Of a stretch of DNA of 5,846 bases, positions 1-5,846 are shown piece after piece. Positions within the stretch are counted from its first letter, which is position 1, and each line of letters opens with the position of its first letter. The notes below the pieces were generated by a model. It worked only from the letters and a program-made list of their open reading frames with translations, made no database searches and was not told the origin of the DNA. This DNA is from JBCCEV01 sp039030125. GTDB taxonomy: Bacteria > Pseudomonadota > Gammaproteobacteria > Ga0077536. The position numbers were made by a program, and so were the translations under genes. The stretch lies in contig JBCCEV010000205.1 in the NCBI GenBank assembly GCA_039030125.1, positions 1 through 5,846 of the forward strand. Reading direction: 5' to 3'.

Positions 1-203
1 AGGCGAAATTCCGTCATTACATCATTCTGAATATCATGACGTCGTCTGTGGCGCGGCTTAGCGATAGCCGGGTCCAAATCTTGATGGTGCGCTTTTACTT
101 CTTGCAGACAAACAACATCAGCGCGTTGTCTGGCAAGCCAGGCGTAGAGTCCCTTACGATGGGCAGCGCGGATACCATTGACGTTTATGGAGATGATGCG
201 CAC
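1..203 (-). CDS. xthA: Exodeoxyribonuclease III, N-terminal part (gene runs off the left edge)
   Basis: This is the first 67 codons of an AP endonuclease / 3'-5' exonuclease of the exonuclease III (EEP) family, which cuts at abasic sites in base-excision repair. The translation begins VRIISINVNGIRAA, in exact register with the MKFVSFNINGLRA start of E. coli XthA, so I choose the GTG at 201-203 over the in-frame TTG at 210-212. A weak AGGA lies 12 bases upstream of the GTG. Metal-site residues Asn7 and Glu35 (in CLQEVKA) are visible. Glu at this position, where Pseudomonas Crc has Asp as I recall it, favours a true nuclease over the catalytically dead Crc regulator that sits next to pyrE in Pseudomonas. 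After residue 45 the sequence (AKPRHRRRHDIQND) does not resemble the family, although the frame stays open. The remaining three quarters of the protein, including the other catalytic residues, lie outside the window. It is divergent from pyrE. Confidence 0.88.
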   Translation of the reverse strand, partial: MRIISINVNGIRAAHRKGLYAWLARQRADVVCLQEVKAHHQDLDPAIAKPRHRRRHDIQNDVMTEFR

Positions 204-272
204 GATTTGCAAAGATCCTGTTCGTTAAAGTTCCTCACACAGGATGGTTATCATAGCGCGCAATCTAGCGCC

Positions 273-277
273 GGGAG
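273..277 (+). promoter_or_regulatory. Ribosome binding site that fixes the pyrE start
   Basis: GGGAG lies 5 bases before the GTG at 283-285. The other candidate starts have no properly spaced site: ATG at 244 has AGG only one or two bases away, and GTG at 277 overlaps this GGGAG. The element therefore supports the GTG at 283. Confidence 0.55.
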
Positions 278-282
278 TGAAC

Positions 283-921
283 GTGCAAGCCTATCAACGT
301 GCTTTCATTGAATTTGCCATTGCGCATGGCGTTTTATGCTTTGGTGAATTCACCTTAAAGTCGGGGCGCGTCAGTCCGTACTTCTTCAACGCCGGCCTGT
401 TCAATAGTGGTGCAGCCCTGGCCGAGCTTGGTGATTATTACGCGGCTGCCGTGGTCGACACCCAGCTTGAATTCGACATGATTTATGGGCCGGCCTACAA
501 AGGGATCCCCTTAGCAACGGCACTGGCATTAGCACTGGCCAGCAAGCACGGGTACAGCTACCCAGTAGCCTTTAACCGCAAGGAAATTAAGGACCACGGC
601 GAAGGTGGGAACACATTCGGTGCGCCGCTTGATGGCCGGGTGCTGATTGTTGATGATGTCATTTCCGCGGGCACCTCCGCGCGGGAATCGGACACCATAA
701 TTCGTGCCCACGGTGCGACTGCGCGGGCAATGATTATCGCCGTCGATCGCCAGGAGCGCGGGGCCGGAGAGCGCTCGGCGATCGCTGAAGTGCAAGAAGA
801 TCTGGGTCTCGAGGTGGTTAGCATCGTCAAGCTCGCCGACATCCAGAATTATTTGCACAGCGTCGGGCGTGAGGATGAATGCAACGCAATCATTGAATAC
901 TCACGCAACTACGGGGCCTGA
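283..921 (+). CDS. pyrE: Orotate phosphoribosyltransferase
   Basis: PyrE transfers the phosphoribosyl group from PRPP to orotate, giving OMP in the fifth step of de novo pyrimidine synthesis; it acts as a cytoplasmic dimer. I start it at GTG 283, giving 212 residues. The N-terminus (M)QAYQRAFIEFAI then aligns directly with MKPYQRQFIEFAL of the 213-residue E. coli protein, and a GGGAG site is correctly spaced. The longer reading from ATG 244 adds 13 residues with no counterpart in E. coli PyrE. In the 212-residue numbering the visible motifs are FGEFTLKSGR (20-29, orotate side), GPAYKGIP (69-76), the catalytic loop NRKEIKDHGEGG (98-109) and the PRPP-binding motif VLIVDDVISAGTS (120-132). All are intact. 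The gene is divergent from the exonuclease III gene, with 79 bases between the two start codons. I see no pyrimidine attenuator hairpin with a U-tract in that short leader and no clear promoter. Confidence 0.97.
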   Translation: MQAYQRAFIEFAIAHGVLCFGEFTLKSGRVSPYFFNAGLFNSGAALAELGDYYAAAVVDTQLEFDMIYGPAYKGIPLATALALALASKHGYSYPVAFNRKEIKDHGEGGNTFGAPLDGRVLIVDDVISAGTSARESDTIIRAHGATARAMIIAVDRQERGAGERSAIAEVQEDLGLEVVSIVKLADIQNYLHSVGREDECNAIIEYSRNYGA

Positions 922-999
922 TGGGTTTGAGGTTCAGGTCACATTCAGCTTGCGCTAGTATGTTGGGCTTCCCTTCTTAGCAAGACGGGTCTAGGAAAG

Positions 1000-1614
1000 A
1001 TGCGAAATTTAGTCATTTTAAGCTTTGTGGGTATCGTCACGCTTGGCGCTCAAAATAGTTTTGCGGCATTCAAATGCTGGAAAAACGAGGATGGCGTGCG
1101 CGAATGCGGCGAAAAAGTGCCGCCGAAATACGCGCAACAAGAGTACGAAGAGCGGAGTAAAGGCGGGCTAACGCTCAACAAGTCTGATCGCGCTAAAACG
1201 ATGGAAGAACTTGAAGTCCAACGTGAGAAAGACCGGCAAGCAGAGCTTGAAAAAGTTGCCGCCAAAAAACGCGCGGCCGATGATCGGGTCCTGCTCGATA
1301 CATTTTCCTCAGAAGACGACATCCTTATGACCCGTGACGGACAGATCTCACACGTCGAATCACAAATCAAAATTACCGAGTCCCACATCCGAAAACTGCA
1401 GCGTAATCTTGATCAAGAAATCGAGCGTGCGGCCGACTTTGAGCGCCGTGGCAAGGCGCCGTCGGAAGAAGTGTTGGCAAACATTGAAAACTACCGGGAT
1501 CAGATTACCGCGCAGCAAGAGATCATAGACACCAAGCGCGACGAGCAGGCCACCATTAAGGCGCGGTTTGACGATGACCTTAATCGCTTCAGATCCCTAA
1601 AGGGCCTCAACTAG
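1000..1614 (+). CDS. Secreted coiled-coil protein, DUF4124-like N-terminus, unknown function
   Basis: This is a 204-residue protein of unknown function. Residues 1-22 look like a Sec signal peptide (basic start, hydrophobic stretch, SFA/AF cleavage site), which suggests a periplasmic location. The mature N-terminus FKCWKNEDGVRECGEKVPP resembles the short DUF4124 module. It contains the protein's only two cysteines, Cys26 and Cys36, which could form a disulfide. Residues 62-95 are highly charged and helical. A segment LLDTFSSEDDI (98-108) follows, then a long probable coiled coil at about 115-198. From memory, proteobacterial DUF4124-type proteins share this layout, including the TxSSExDI segment, and such genes occur near argB/pyrE; a profile search would be needed to confirm this. 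AGGA (993-996) sits three bases before the ATG. The gene follows pyrE by 78 bases and could be co-transcribed with it. It converges on argB. No enzymatic motif is visible. Confidence 0.85.
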   Translation: MRNLVILSFVGIVTLGAQNSFAAFKCWKNEDGVRECGEKVPPKYAQQEYEERSKGGLTLNKSDRAKTMEELEVQREKDRQAELEKVAAKKRAADDRVLLDTFSSEDDILMTRDGQISHVESQIKITESHIRKLQRNLDQEIERAADFERRGKAPSEEVLANIENYRDQITAQQEIIDTKRDEQATIKARFDDDLNRFRSLKGLN

Positions 1615-1628
1615 ACTCTGGCGACGCC

Positions 1629-2507
1629 TTATTCGATTAGCGTCCCGATCCCGACGTCGGTAAACAGTTCGAGCAACACGGCATGCTCGACGCGCCCGTC
1701 AATGATGTGCGCCCGCTGCACACCACCGGCTAATGCCTCCACGACGGCATTGATCTTGGGCATCATCCCTTCTGATATCGTCCCATCCTCAAGTAATCGC
1801 GGAACCTCATTCGCGCCAAGACGGGAAATGAGCTGGCTTTGCTTATCGAGCACGCCCGGGGTGTTGGTTAAAAGAATTAGCTTCTCCGCACCCATCTCCG
1901 AGGCGATCTTACCCGCCACCAGATCGGCGTTGATGTTGTAGGACAAGCCGTCGGGATCCGCACCGATCGGCGCGATCACGGGAATGAAATCGCTACCGGC
2001 GAAAAAGGACAGGACCCCGCGATCGACCTGTGTGACTTCACCTACGTGACCCAAGTCATCCGCGGCAGCGGCGGTGTTCGCGGTCGATAATTTTCGAGCG
2101 GTTAGCAGGCCGCCATCCTTACCCGTGAGGCCAACAGCGCGACCTCCATTTGCGTTAATAAAGTTAACGATGTTTTTATTGACCTGGCCGCCGAGAACCA
2201 TTTCCACCACGTCCATGGTTTGCGCATCGGTCACGCGCATGCCGTCAATAAACCTTGACTCGATACCCAGTCGTTCAAGGAGCGCGCCTATTTGTGGCCC
2301 GCCGCCATGAACCACGATAGGTTGCATCCCGACTAACTTCATCAACACCACGTCGCGCGCGAAGCTGGCTTTGAGCTTGTCATCGAGCATGGCGTTACCG
2401 CCGTACTTGATCACTACGACGCGACCTTGATAATTGCGGATGTAGGGGAGCGCCTCGGTGAGGACGCGTGCGATCTCCAGCGCTTGATCGTGATCTAACG
2501 GCGTCAT
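1629..2507 (-). CDS. argB: Acetylglutamate kinase
   Basis: ArgB phosphorylates N-acetyl-L-glutamate with ATP, the second step of the acetylated arginine pathway; it is a cytoplasmic member of the amino acid kinase family. The 292-residue length is normal. Visible motifs are KYGGNAM with catalytic Lys34 (34-40), the glycine-rich VHGGGPQ (66-72), the substrate-binding Arg91 in GMRVTD (89-94), NINADLVAGK with Asn191 and Asp195 (191-200), and GMMPK with Lys251 (247-251). These correspond to E. coli Lys8, Arg66, Asn158, Asp162 and Lys217. The extra N-terminal helix (about residues 5-26) and the C-terminal VLLELFTDVGIGTLI are features of the hexameric, arginine-inhibited type known from Pseudomonas, so feedback inhibition by arginine is inferred. 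No Shine-Dalgarno is evident. The ATG lies 10 bases after the mutase stop codon, which suggests one transcript and possible translational coupling. Confidence 0.97.
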   Translation of the reverse strand: MTPLDHDQALEIARVLTEALPYIRNYQGRVVVIKYGGNAMLDDKLKASFARDVVLMKLVGMQPIVVHGGGPQIGALLERLGIESRFIDGMRVTDAQTMDVVEMVLGGQVNKNIVNFINANGGRAVGLTGKDGGLLTARKLSTANTAAAADDLGHVGEVTQVDRGVLSFFAGSDFIPVIAPIGADPDGLSYNINADLVAGKIASEMGAEKLILLTNTPGVLDKQSQLISRLGANEVPRLLEDGTISEGMMPKINAVVEALAGGVQRAHIIDGRVEHAVLLELFTDVGIGTLIE

Positions 2508-2517
2508 GGCAGGCGCG

Positions 2518-5214
2518 CTAGAAGGGCAGGGATAACGAGCCGTCGATGCCGAGGAGCAAGTCCCGAAAGCGTTCTTTAACCGAATCGAGTGCAGCGTCGT
2601 TGTCGCCTTCGAAGCGCAACACCAAGCAGGGCGTCGTGTTCGAAGGCCGAATCAAACCCCAGCTATCCGGGAAATCTACACGCAAACCGTCAACGGTAGT
2701 AATTTTGCCATCCTCAAAATTAGCCACCTCCAAAACCTGGGTCATGAAAGGCTGATGCTGCTCCTCGGCCATATCAATACGCAGCTCCGGCGTCGCCACG
2801 CCATCGGGTAGCGCTGCAAAGAGTTCCTCAGCACTCGCGCCAGCATTGACAATAATTTCCACCAGACGCGCGGCTGCATAAATTGCGTCGTCAAATCCGT
2901 ACCAGCGCTCTTTAAAGAAAATGTGCCCACTCATTTCACCAGCCAACAGGGCACCGGTTTCCTGCATTTTCGCTTTGATTAATGAGTGCCCGGTCTTCCA
3001 TAGCAATGGCTCGCCACCGGCCGCTTGGATTTCGTCGGCCAGTAATCGTGTGCATTTAACGTCGAAAATGATTTTTGCGCCCGGGTTGCGACCGATGATG
3101 TCTTTGGAGAACAACATCATCTGACGATCGGGCCAAATCACGTTACCCGCGCCATCGACAACACCTAGGCGGTCACCGTCGCCGTCAAACGCCAAACCAA
3201 GGTCCGCGCCCTCGCTCGCAACAGTATTGATGAGGTCAACCAGATTGTCCGGTTGCGATGGATCCGGGTGGTGGTTGGGGAAATCTCCATCGACCTCGCA
3301 GTACAGCTCAACCACGTCGTGGCCGATTGCCCGCAGCAGGTCCGGCGCAACCACGCCTGGGACACCATTGCCACAGTCGACCACAATTTTTAGCGGGTCT
3401 CCAAGGGTCACTGGGATCTCTTCGCTAATCCGCCGAATATAATCTGGCAGGATTTCCGTCTTTTGAACCGCTCCGCTGCCTTCGACAAAGTCTTCCCCAT
3501 CAATGCGCGCTTTGATGGCTTGGATCGCCTCACCGGAGAGTGTTTCTCCGTCAAGCACTATTTTTAGGCCGTTGTAGTTGGCCGGGTTATGGCTACCCGT
3601 CAACATGACCCCACTGCGCGCATCCAGATAGTGGGTAGCAAAGTAAAGTACTGGGGTCGGTGCAAGCCCAATGTCGATAACGTCACGACCTGACTCCGTC
3701 AGACCGGCGATAAGTCGCTCGCTCAAACTGGGGCTTGAACCACGGCCATCGCGAGCGACGACCACCGTCGATTGATCGCGAGCGGCGGCTTCTGCGCCTA
3801 ACGCGCGACCTATTTTGTAAACGCCTTCGGGCGTAAGCGTCTCACCGACTATCCCGCGAATGTCGTAACTGCGAAAAATGCTGGTGTCGATGGCCCCGCC
3901 CACATCAAGATCAGCAGCCGTGTCCTCATCGAGCGAAAGCTCGGGCAGGTCCAAATCGAAATCAAGCTCGCCATCGGCCTCAGCGCCATCCAACTGCGGT
4001 GGTGCGTCGTCGCCCGATTCGCCTGCCGCCATGTCGCCAGGCGGTTCCAACAAATCGTCCTCGCCCAATCGTGGTTGAGGGTCATTGTCCTCGGCCGCTG
4101 TGGTCTCGGGCACCTCCGGCTCCTCGGTGGTGGCCTCAGCGCTCGAGGGGACGGTCGGATCATCGTTGCCTTGATTGGGCGCGGCGGCAAAAGTTGTGGC
4201 GTCTTCTTGATCAACCTCATCGGTAACCGGCGAGACATCGGTGGTGTCTTCGTTGGCGCTGGCGCGCCCGCCTAGGCCTGGCACCAGAGATTCCAAGCCC
4301 GGATGCGCGCCATCCATGATCGCCAATATCGCGCCCTGATAAACCACCGTCTCCGGACTTTCGCTGGCGATCGTGACCCCACTGCCACGCATTCGCAACG
4401 CCAGACCACCACCGAAGAGGAGCGCGATCAGCACACCGAGCCCCGCGACCCAAACCGTTGGACCGCCACCGCCACTGCCTCCCGATTCGGGCTTTAGCAC
4501 AACGTCGAACCGGGTTCCGGTGACCTTGGTTGAAGCTTCCAAACCCACTTCTTCAGGTGCTGAGCCCGCTTTGGCGATCACAAACGGCGCGCCGCGATCG
4601 GGACTCTGTTGCAAGGACACGAAAAACCCGTCGGGCGGTGAAAGCGATAACTCGCGCGTGATGACGGTGGACCTGAGACTCAGATGCGCGAAGCCTAAAA
4701 CCTCAACCGCCGGCTCTTCACCCGCGCTAGGCGCGGGGCGGGTAATTGGCTCAACCAGCGCGACATGCTCATCGGGCTGGCCATTGCGATGGAGCTCCGC
4801 GTCGACGCCATTTTCCTCGCGAGCCCGTCGCATCATGGCGATCGTCGCGAAGGTGACCGGTGGCGAAGCCGAATCATCGACCTGCAGATCGCCATCAGGG
4901 AAAAGGCGCAGTTGCATGACGTATTCGAGATCCGGAACAAGCTGTTCGCCAAGGCCGGCGAGGGCCGCGGCGTTAGCGTCGCTCACCGCCGCAATCACTT
5001 CTGGATTCGCAGCGATCTCTCGAAGCGCCACCCGGTAGGGCGCGAGGCTCTTGGCCAAGCGTTCGGCGAAATTCTGCGCCTGCCCGCTGAGCGCTTCCAG
5101 CTCGGCATCACTCGCGCCCGATCCACCACACCCGCCGACGGCAAGCACCAGGGCTATTGCGGCGCCTGCAAGCAAGGTCCGAAAAGCAACGCGCTGAGCG
5201 GTTCGGTATCGCAT
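2518..5214 (-). CDS. algC: Membrane-anchored phosphomannomutase/phosphoglucomutase, long AlgC type
   Basis: The C-terminal part is an alpha-D-phosphohexomutase that interconverts hexose 1- and 6-phosphates (Man and Glc) for polysaccharide and LPS precursors. It starts near IFRSYDIRG (446) and carries the phosphoserine loop TGSHNP (Ser541), the Mg site DGDGDR (677-682), the sugar-binding GEMSGH (759-764) and the phosphate-binding RPSNTTP (856-862). Catalysis should therefore be intact. The first 445 residues are non-catalytic: a basic N-terminus, a hydrophobic segment (13-28) ending in a lipobox-like VGGC (Cys29), about 220 residues predicted periplasmic, a Gly/Ser hinge, a second membrane segment (254-274) followed by RMR, and an acidic linker (321-445). 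The positive-inside pattern puts the enzyme in the cytoplasm. Pseudomonas AlgC also has a long form with a membrane extension. ATG 5214 is the first possible start, because an in-frame TGA lies two codons upstream. No Shine-Dalgarno is visible. Confidence 0.93.
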   Translation of the reverse strand: MRYRTAQRVAFRTLLAGAAIALVLAVGGCGGSGASDAELEALSGQAQNFAERLAKSLAPYRVALREIAANPEVIAAVSDANAAALAGLGEQLVPDLEYVMQLRLFPDGDLQVDDSASPPVTFATIAMMRRAREENGVDAELHRNGQPDEHVALVEPITRPAPSAGEEPAVEVLGFAHLSLRSTVITRELSLSPPDGFFVSLQQSPDRGAPFVIAKAGSAPEEVGLEASTKVTGTRFDVVLKPESGGSGGGGPTVWVAGLGVLIALLFGGGLALRMRGSGVTIASESPETVVYQGAILAIMDGAHPGLESLVPGLGGRASANEDTTDVSPVTDEVDQEDATTFAAAPNQGNDDPTVPSSAEATTEEPEVPETTAAEDNDPQPRLGEDDLLEPPGDMAAGESGDDAPPQLDGAEADGELDFDLDLPELSLDEDTAADLDVGGAIDTSIFRSYDIRGIVGETLTPEGVYKIGRALGAEAAARDQSTVVVARDGRGSSPSLSERLIAGLTESGRDVIDIGLAPTPVLYFATHYLDARSGVMLTGSHNPANYNGLKIVLDGETLSGEAIQAIKARIDGEDFVEGSGAVQKTEILPDYIRRISEEIPVTLGDPLKIVVDCGNGVPGVVAPDLLRAIGHDVVELYCEVDGDFPNHHPDPSQPDNLVDLINTVASEGADLGLAFDGDGDRLGVVDGAGNVIWPDRQMMLFSKDIIGRNPGAKIIFDVKCTRLLADEIQAAGGEPLLWKTGHSLIKAKMQETGALLAGEMSGHIFFKERWYGFDDAIYAAARLVEIIVNAGASAEELFAALPDGVATPELRIDMAEEQHQPFMTQVLEVANFEDGKITTVDGLRVDFPDSWGLIRPSNTTPCLVLRFEGDNDAALDSVKERFRDLLLGIDGSLSLPF
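3880..4254 (-). other. Acidic, probably disordered linker inside the mutase gene
   Basis: This stretch encodes residues 321-445 of the long mutase. By hand count 40 of the 125 residues are Asp or Glu and only one is basic (Arg382). The rest is rich in Pro, Thr, Ala and Gly. No folded-domain motif is recognisable. It separates the second membrane segment from the catalytic domain, so I infer a flexible tether. The reading frame stays open throughout and joins both sides without a stop. Confidence 0.75.
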
Positions 5215-5246
5215 AAATCAGGGAAACGAAATGATCTAAATGACGG

Positions 5247-5275
5247 ATTCTACAAAGCTAGGCGAGCGATTACAC
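5247..5275 (-). promoter_or_regulatory. Possible sigma-70 promoter for the mutase-argB unit
   Basis: On the minus strand TAGAAT (5247-5252) matches the -10 consensus at five of six positions. It lies 17 bases from GTGTAA (5270-5275), which matches the -35 consensus at only three of six and overlaps the coaBC stop codon. Transcription would begin about 25 bases before the mutase ATG. The match is modest and the 55-base gap may simply be intra-operonic. Confidence 0.25.
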
Positions 5276-5846
5276 CTCTGGACAGGTGACCGCTCTATAG
5301 CGCTCGGCAACGATCGCCACCAAATGGCGCGCAAGTGGACCTTTGGGCTGACGATCGAGCTCAACTTCACCATCCGACCACACCACGACCAACTCGTTGT
5401 CGTCGGTGTTGAAACCACGCCCTTGCCCGACCCAATTGGCAGCGATCATGTCGATACCCTTACGGACCAACTTGTCGCGGGCGTGGACCAACAGTTTTTC
5501 AGTTTCCGCCGCGAAGCCGACGGTGAAAGGGCCCGGCTGCTGCTCGGCCACCGCCGCCAATATATCTTCGTTGCGCACCAGCTCAAGCGTGAGGGCAGCG
5601 GCGGTTTTTTTGATCTTTTCGGGATTTTGCGCGACGGCCCGATAGTCGGCGACCGCTGCGGCGCCAATAAAGATATCGATCTCTGGGCAGCGGCGCATCA
5701 CCGACTGGTACATTTCCTGCGCGGTAATGACCTTCTCCACGAAGACCTGATCGGGAGGCTCCAAGTGCGTTGGTCCGGAGATCAAAGTGACCTCGGCGCC
5801 GGCGTCTCGCGCCGCCTCGGCCACGGCGAAACCCATCTTGCCCGAG
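5270..5846 (-). CDS. coaBC: Phosphopantothenoylcysteine decarboxylase / phosphopantothenate-cysteine ligase, C-terminal (CoaB) part
   Basis: This is the synthetase half of the bifunctional CoaBC (Dfp) enzyme, which couples 4'-phosphopantothenate to cysteine using CTP in coenzyme A synthesis. The frame is open to the window edge and the first visible residues are SGKMGFAVAEAA, the conserved SGKMG motif of CoaB. The ATG at 5834-5836 is therefore internal and not the start. Counting from that Met, the conserved parts are GPT (21-23), AAAVADYR (59-66), KIKK (74-77), GFAAET (107-112), AAN (132-134) and GFNTDDNE (141-148); all match the E. coli protein closely. About 190 residues are visible of a family length near 400, so the flavin-dependent CoaC decarboxylase domain lies outside the window. 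The stop is 55 bases before the mutase ATG on the same strand. The usual downstream neighbour, dut, is missing. Confidence 0.96.
   Translation of the reverse strand, partial: SGKMGFAVAEAARDAGAEVTLISGPTHLEPPDQVFVEKVITAQEMYQSVMRRCPEIDIFIGAAAVADYRAVAQNPEKIKKTAAALTLELVRNEDILAAVAEQQPGPFTVGFAAETEKLLVHARDKLVRKGIDMIAANWVGQGRGFNTDDNELVVVWSDGEVELDRQPKGPLARHLVAIVAERYRAVTCPEV

Noticed and set aside
1..203. Calling the left-edge gene crc (catabolite repression control protein), as next to pyrE in Pseudomonas
   Set aside because: The visible catalytic Glu35 and the general similarity fit an active exonuclease III better. Crc would need the C-terminal part to decide, and that part is outside the window.
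36..311. A 91-residue plus-strand open frame across the exonuclease III start and the pyrE leader
   Set aside because: It is opposite the conserved N-terminus of exonuclease III and runs out of frame into pyrE. The translation has no recognisable features.
529..858. Open frames antisense to pyrE
   Set aside because: They lie wholly inside a well-conserved pyrE and show no protein-family features.
949..984. Inverted repeat CTTGC...GCAAG with inner GGG CTT CCC between pyrE and the coiled-coil gene
   Set aside because: The outer stem is only 5 bp with a large loop, the inner stem is 3 bp, and no T-tract follows. This is too weak to call a terminator or riboswitch.
1600..1630. AAGGGC...GCCTT pairing at the convergent gene ends
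   Set aside because: The stem is short and imperfect with a loop of about 20 bases and no T-run. It does not meet the usual appearance of an intrinsic terminator.
4373..5038. A 221-residue open frame on the plus strand opposite the mutase N-terminal region
   Set aside because: Its translation is low-complexity Ser/Pro/Arg-rich with no recognisable motif. It is explained as the antisense shadow of the GC-rich coding strand, which has clear membrane and domain structure.
2518..5214. Two separate genes (an upstream membrane protein and a normal-length mutase) joined by error
   Set aside because: The frame is continuous across the linker, I saw no ribosome site and start pair immediately before the mutase domain, and a comparable long AlgC form is known.
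4765..5289. A 174-residue plus-strand open frame spanning the mutase start and the coaBC end
   Set aside because: It overlaps two well-supported minus-strand genes and the gap between them, shows no family resemblance and has no ribosome site. It is not a dUTPase.

Overview
The window is ordinary, gene-dense bacterial chromosome carrying core housekeeping genes. The gene neighbourhood coaBC - algC-type mutase - argB - DUF4124-like gene - pyrE - exodeoxyribonuclease III resembles the one I recall around algC/argB/pyrE/crc in Pseudomonas and related Gammaproteobacteria. Protein similarity (PyrE, ArgB and CoaB read like gammaproteobacterial versions) points the same way, so I infer an environmental gammaproteobacterium. 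The genus cannot be read from this sequence. I see no mobile elements, CRISPR arrays, tRNA or rRNA.

Layout. On the minus strand from the right edge come the 3' part of coaBC (coenzyme A synthesis), a very long phosphomannomutase/phosphoglucomutase gene (2518-5214) and argB (1629-2507). argB starts 10 bases after the mutase stop, so these two are probably co-transcribed and perhaps translationally coupled. A small gene for a secreted coiled-coil protein (1000-1614, plus strand) converges on argB with only 14 bases between the stop codons. Left of it, pyrE (283-921, plus strand) is transcribed divergently from an exodeoxyribonuclease III gene whose first 67 codons are present (1-203, minus strand).

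Functionally these are unconnected housekeeping steps: CoA synthesis (CoaBC), hexose-phosphate interconversion for surface polysaccharide precursors (AlgC), arginine synthesis (ArgB), pyrimidine synthesis (PyrE) and base-excision DNA repair (ExoIII).

The most unusual item is the 898-residue mutase. Its catalytic domain (about residues 446-898) has all signature motifs. In front of it lie a lipobox-like or signal-anchor N-terminus, about 220 residues predicted to be periplasmic, a second membrane segment and a roughly 125-residue strongly acidic linker. Long membrane-linked AlgC forms are known in Pseudomonas, so this is a variant of a described architecture and not a wholly new system. Other points are the absence of dut between coaBC and algC, an over-represented GATC/CGATCG word, and a non-AUG start for pyrE that differs from the longest reading frame.
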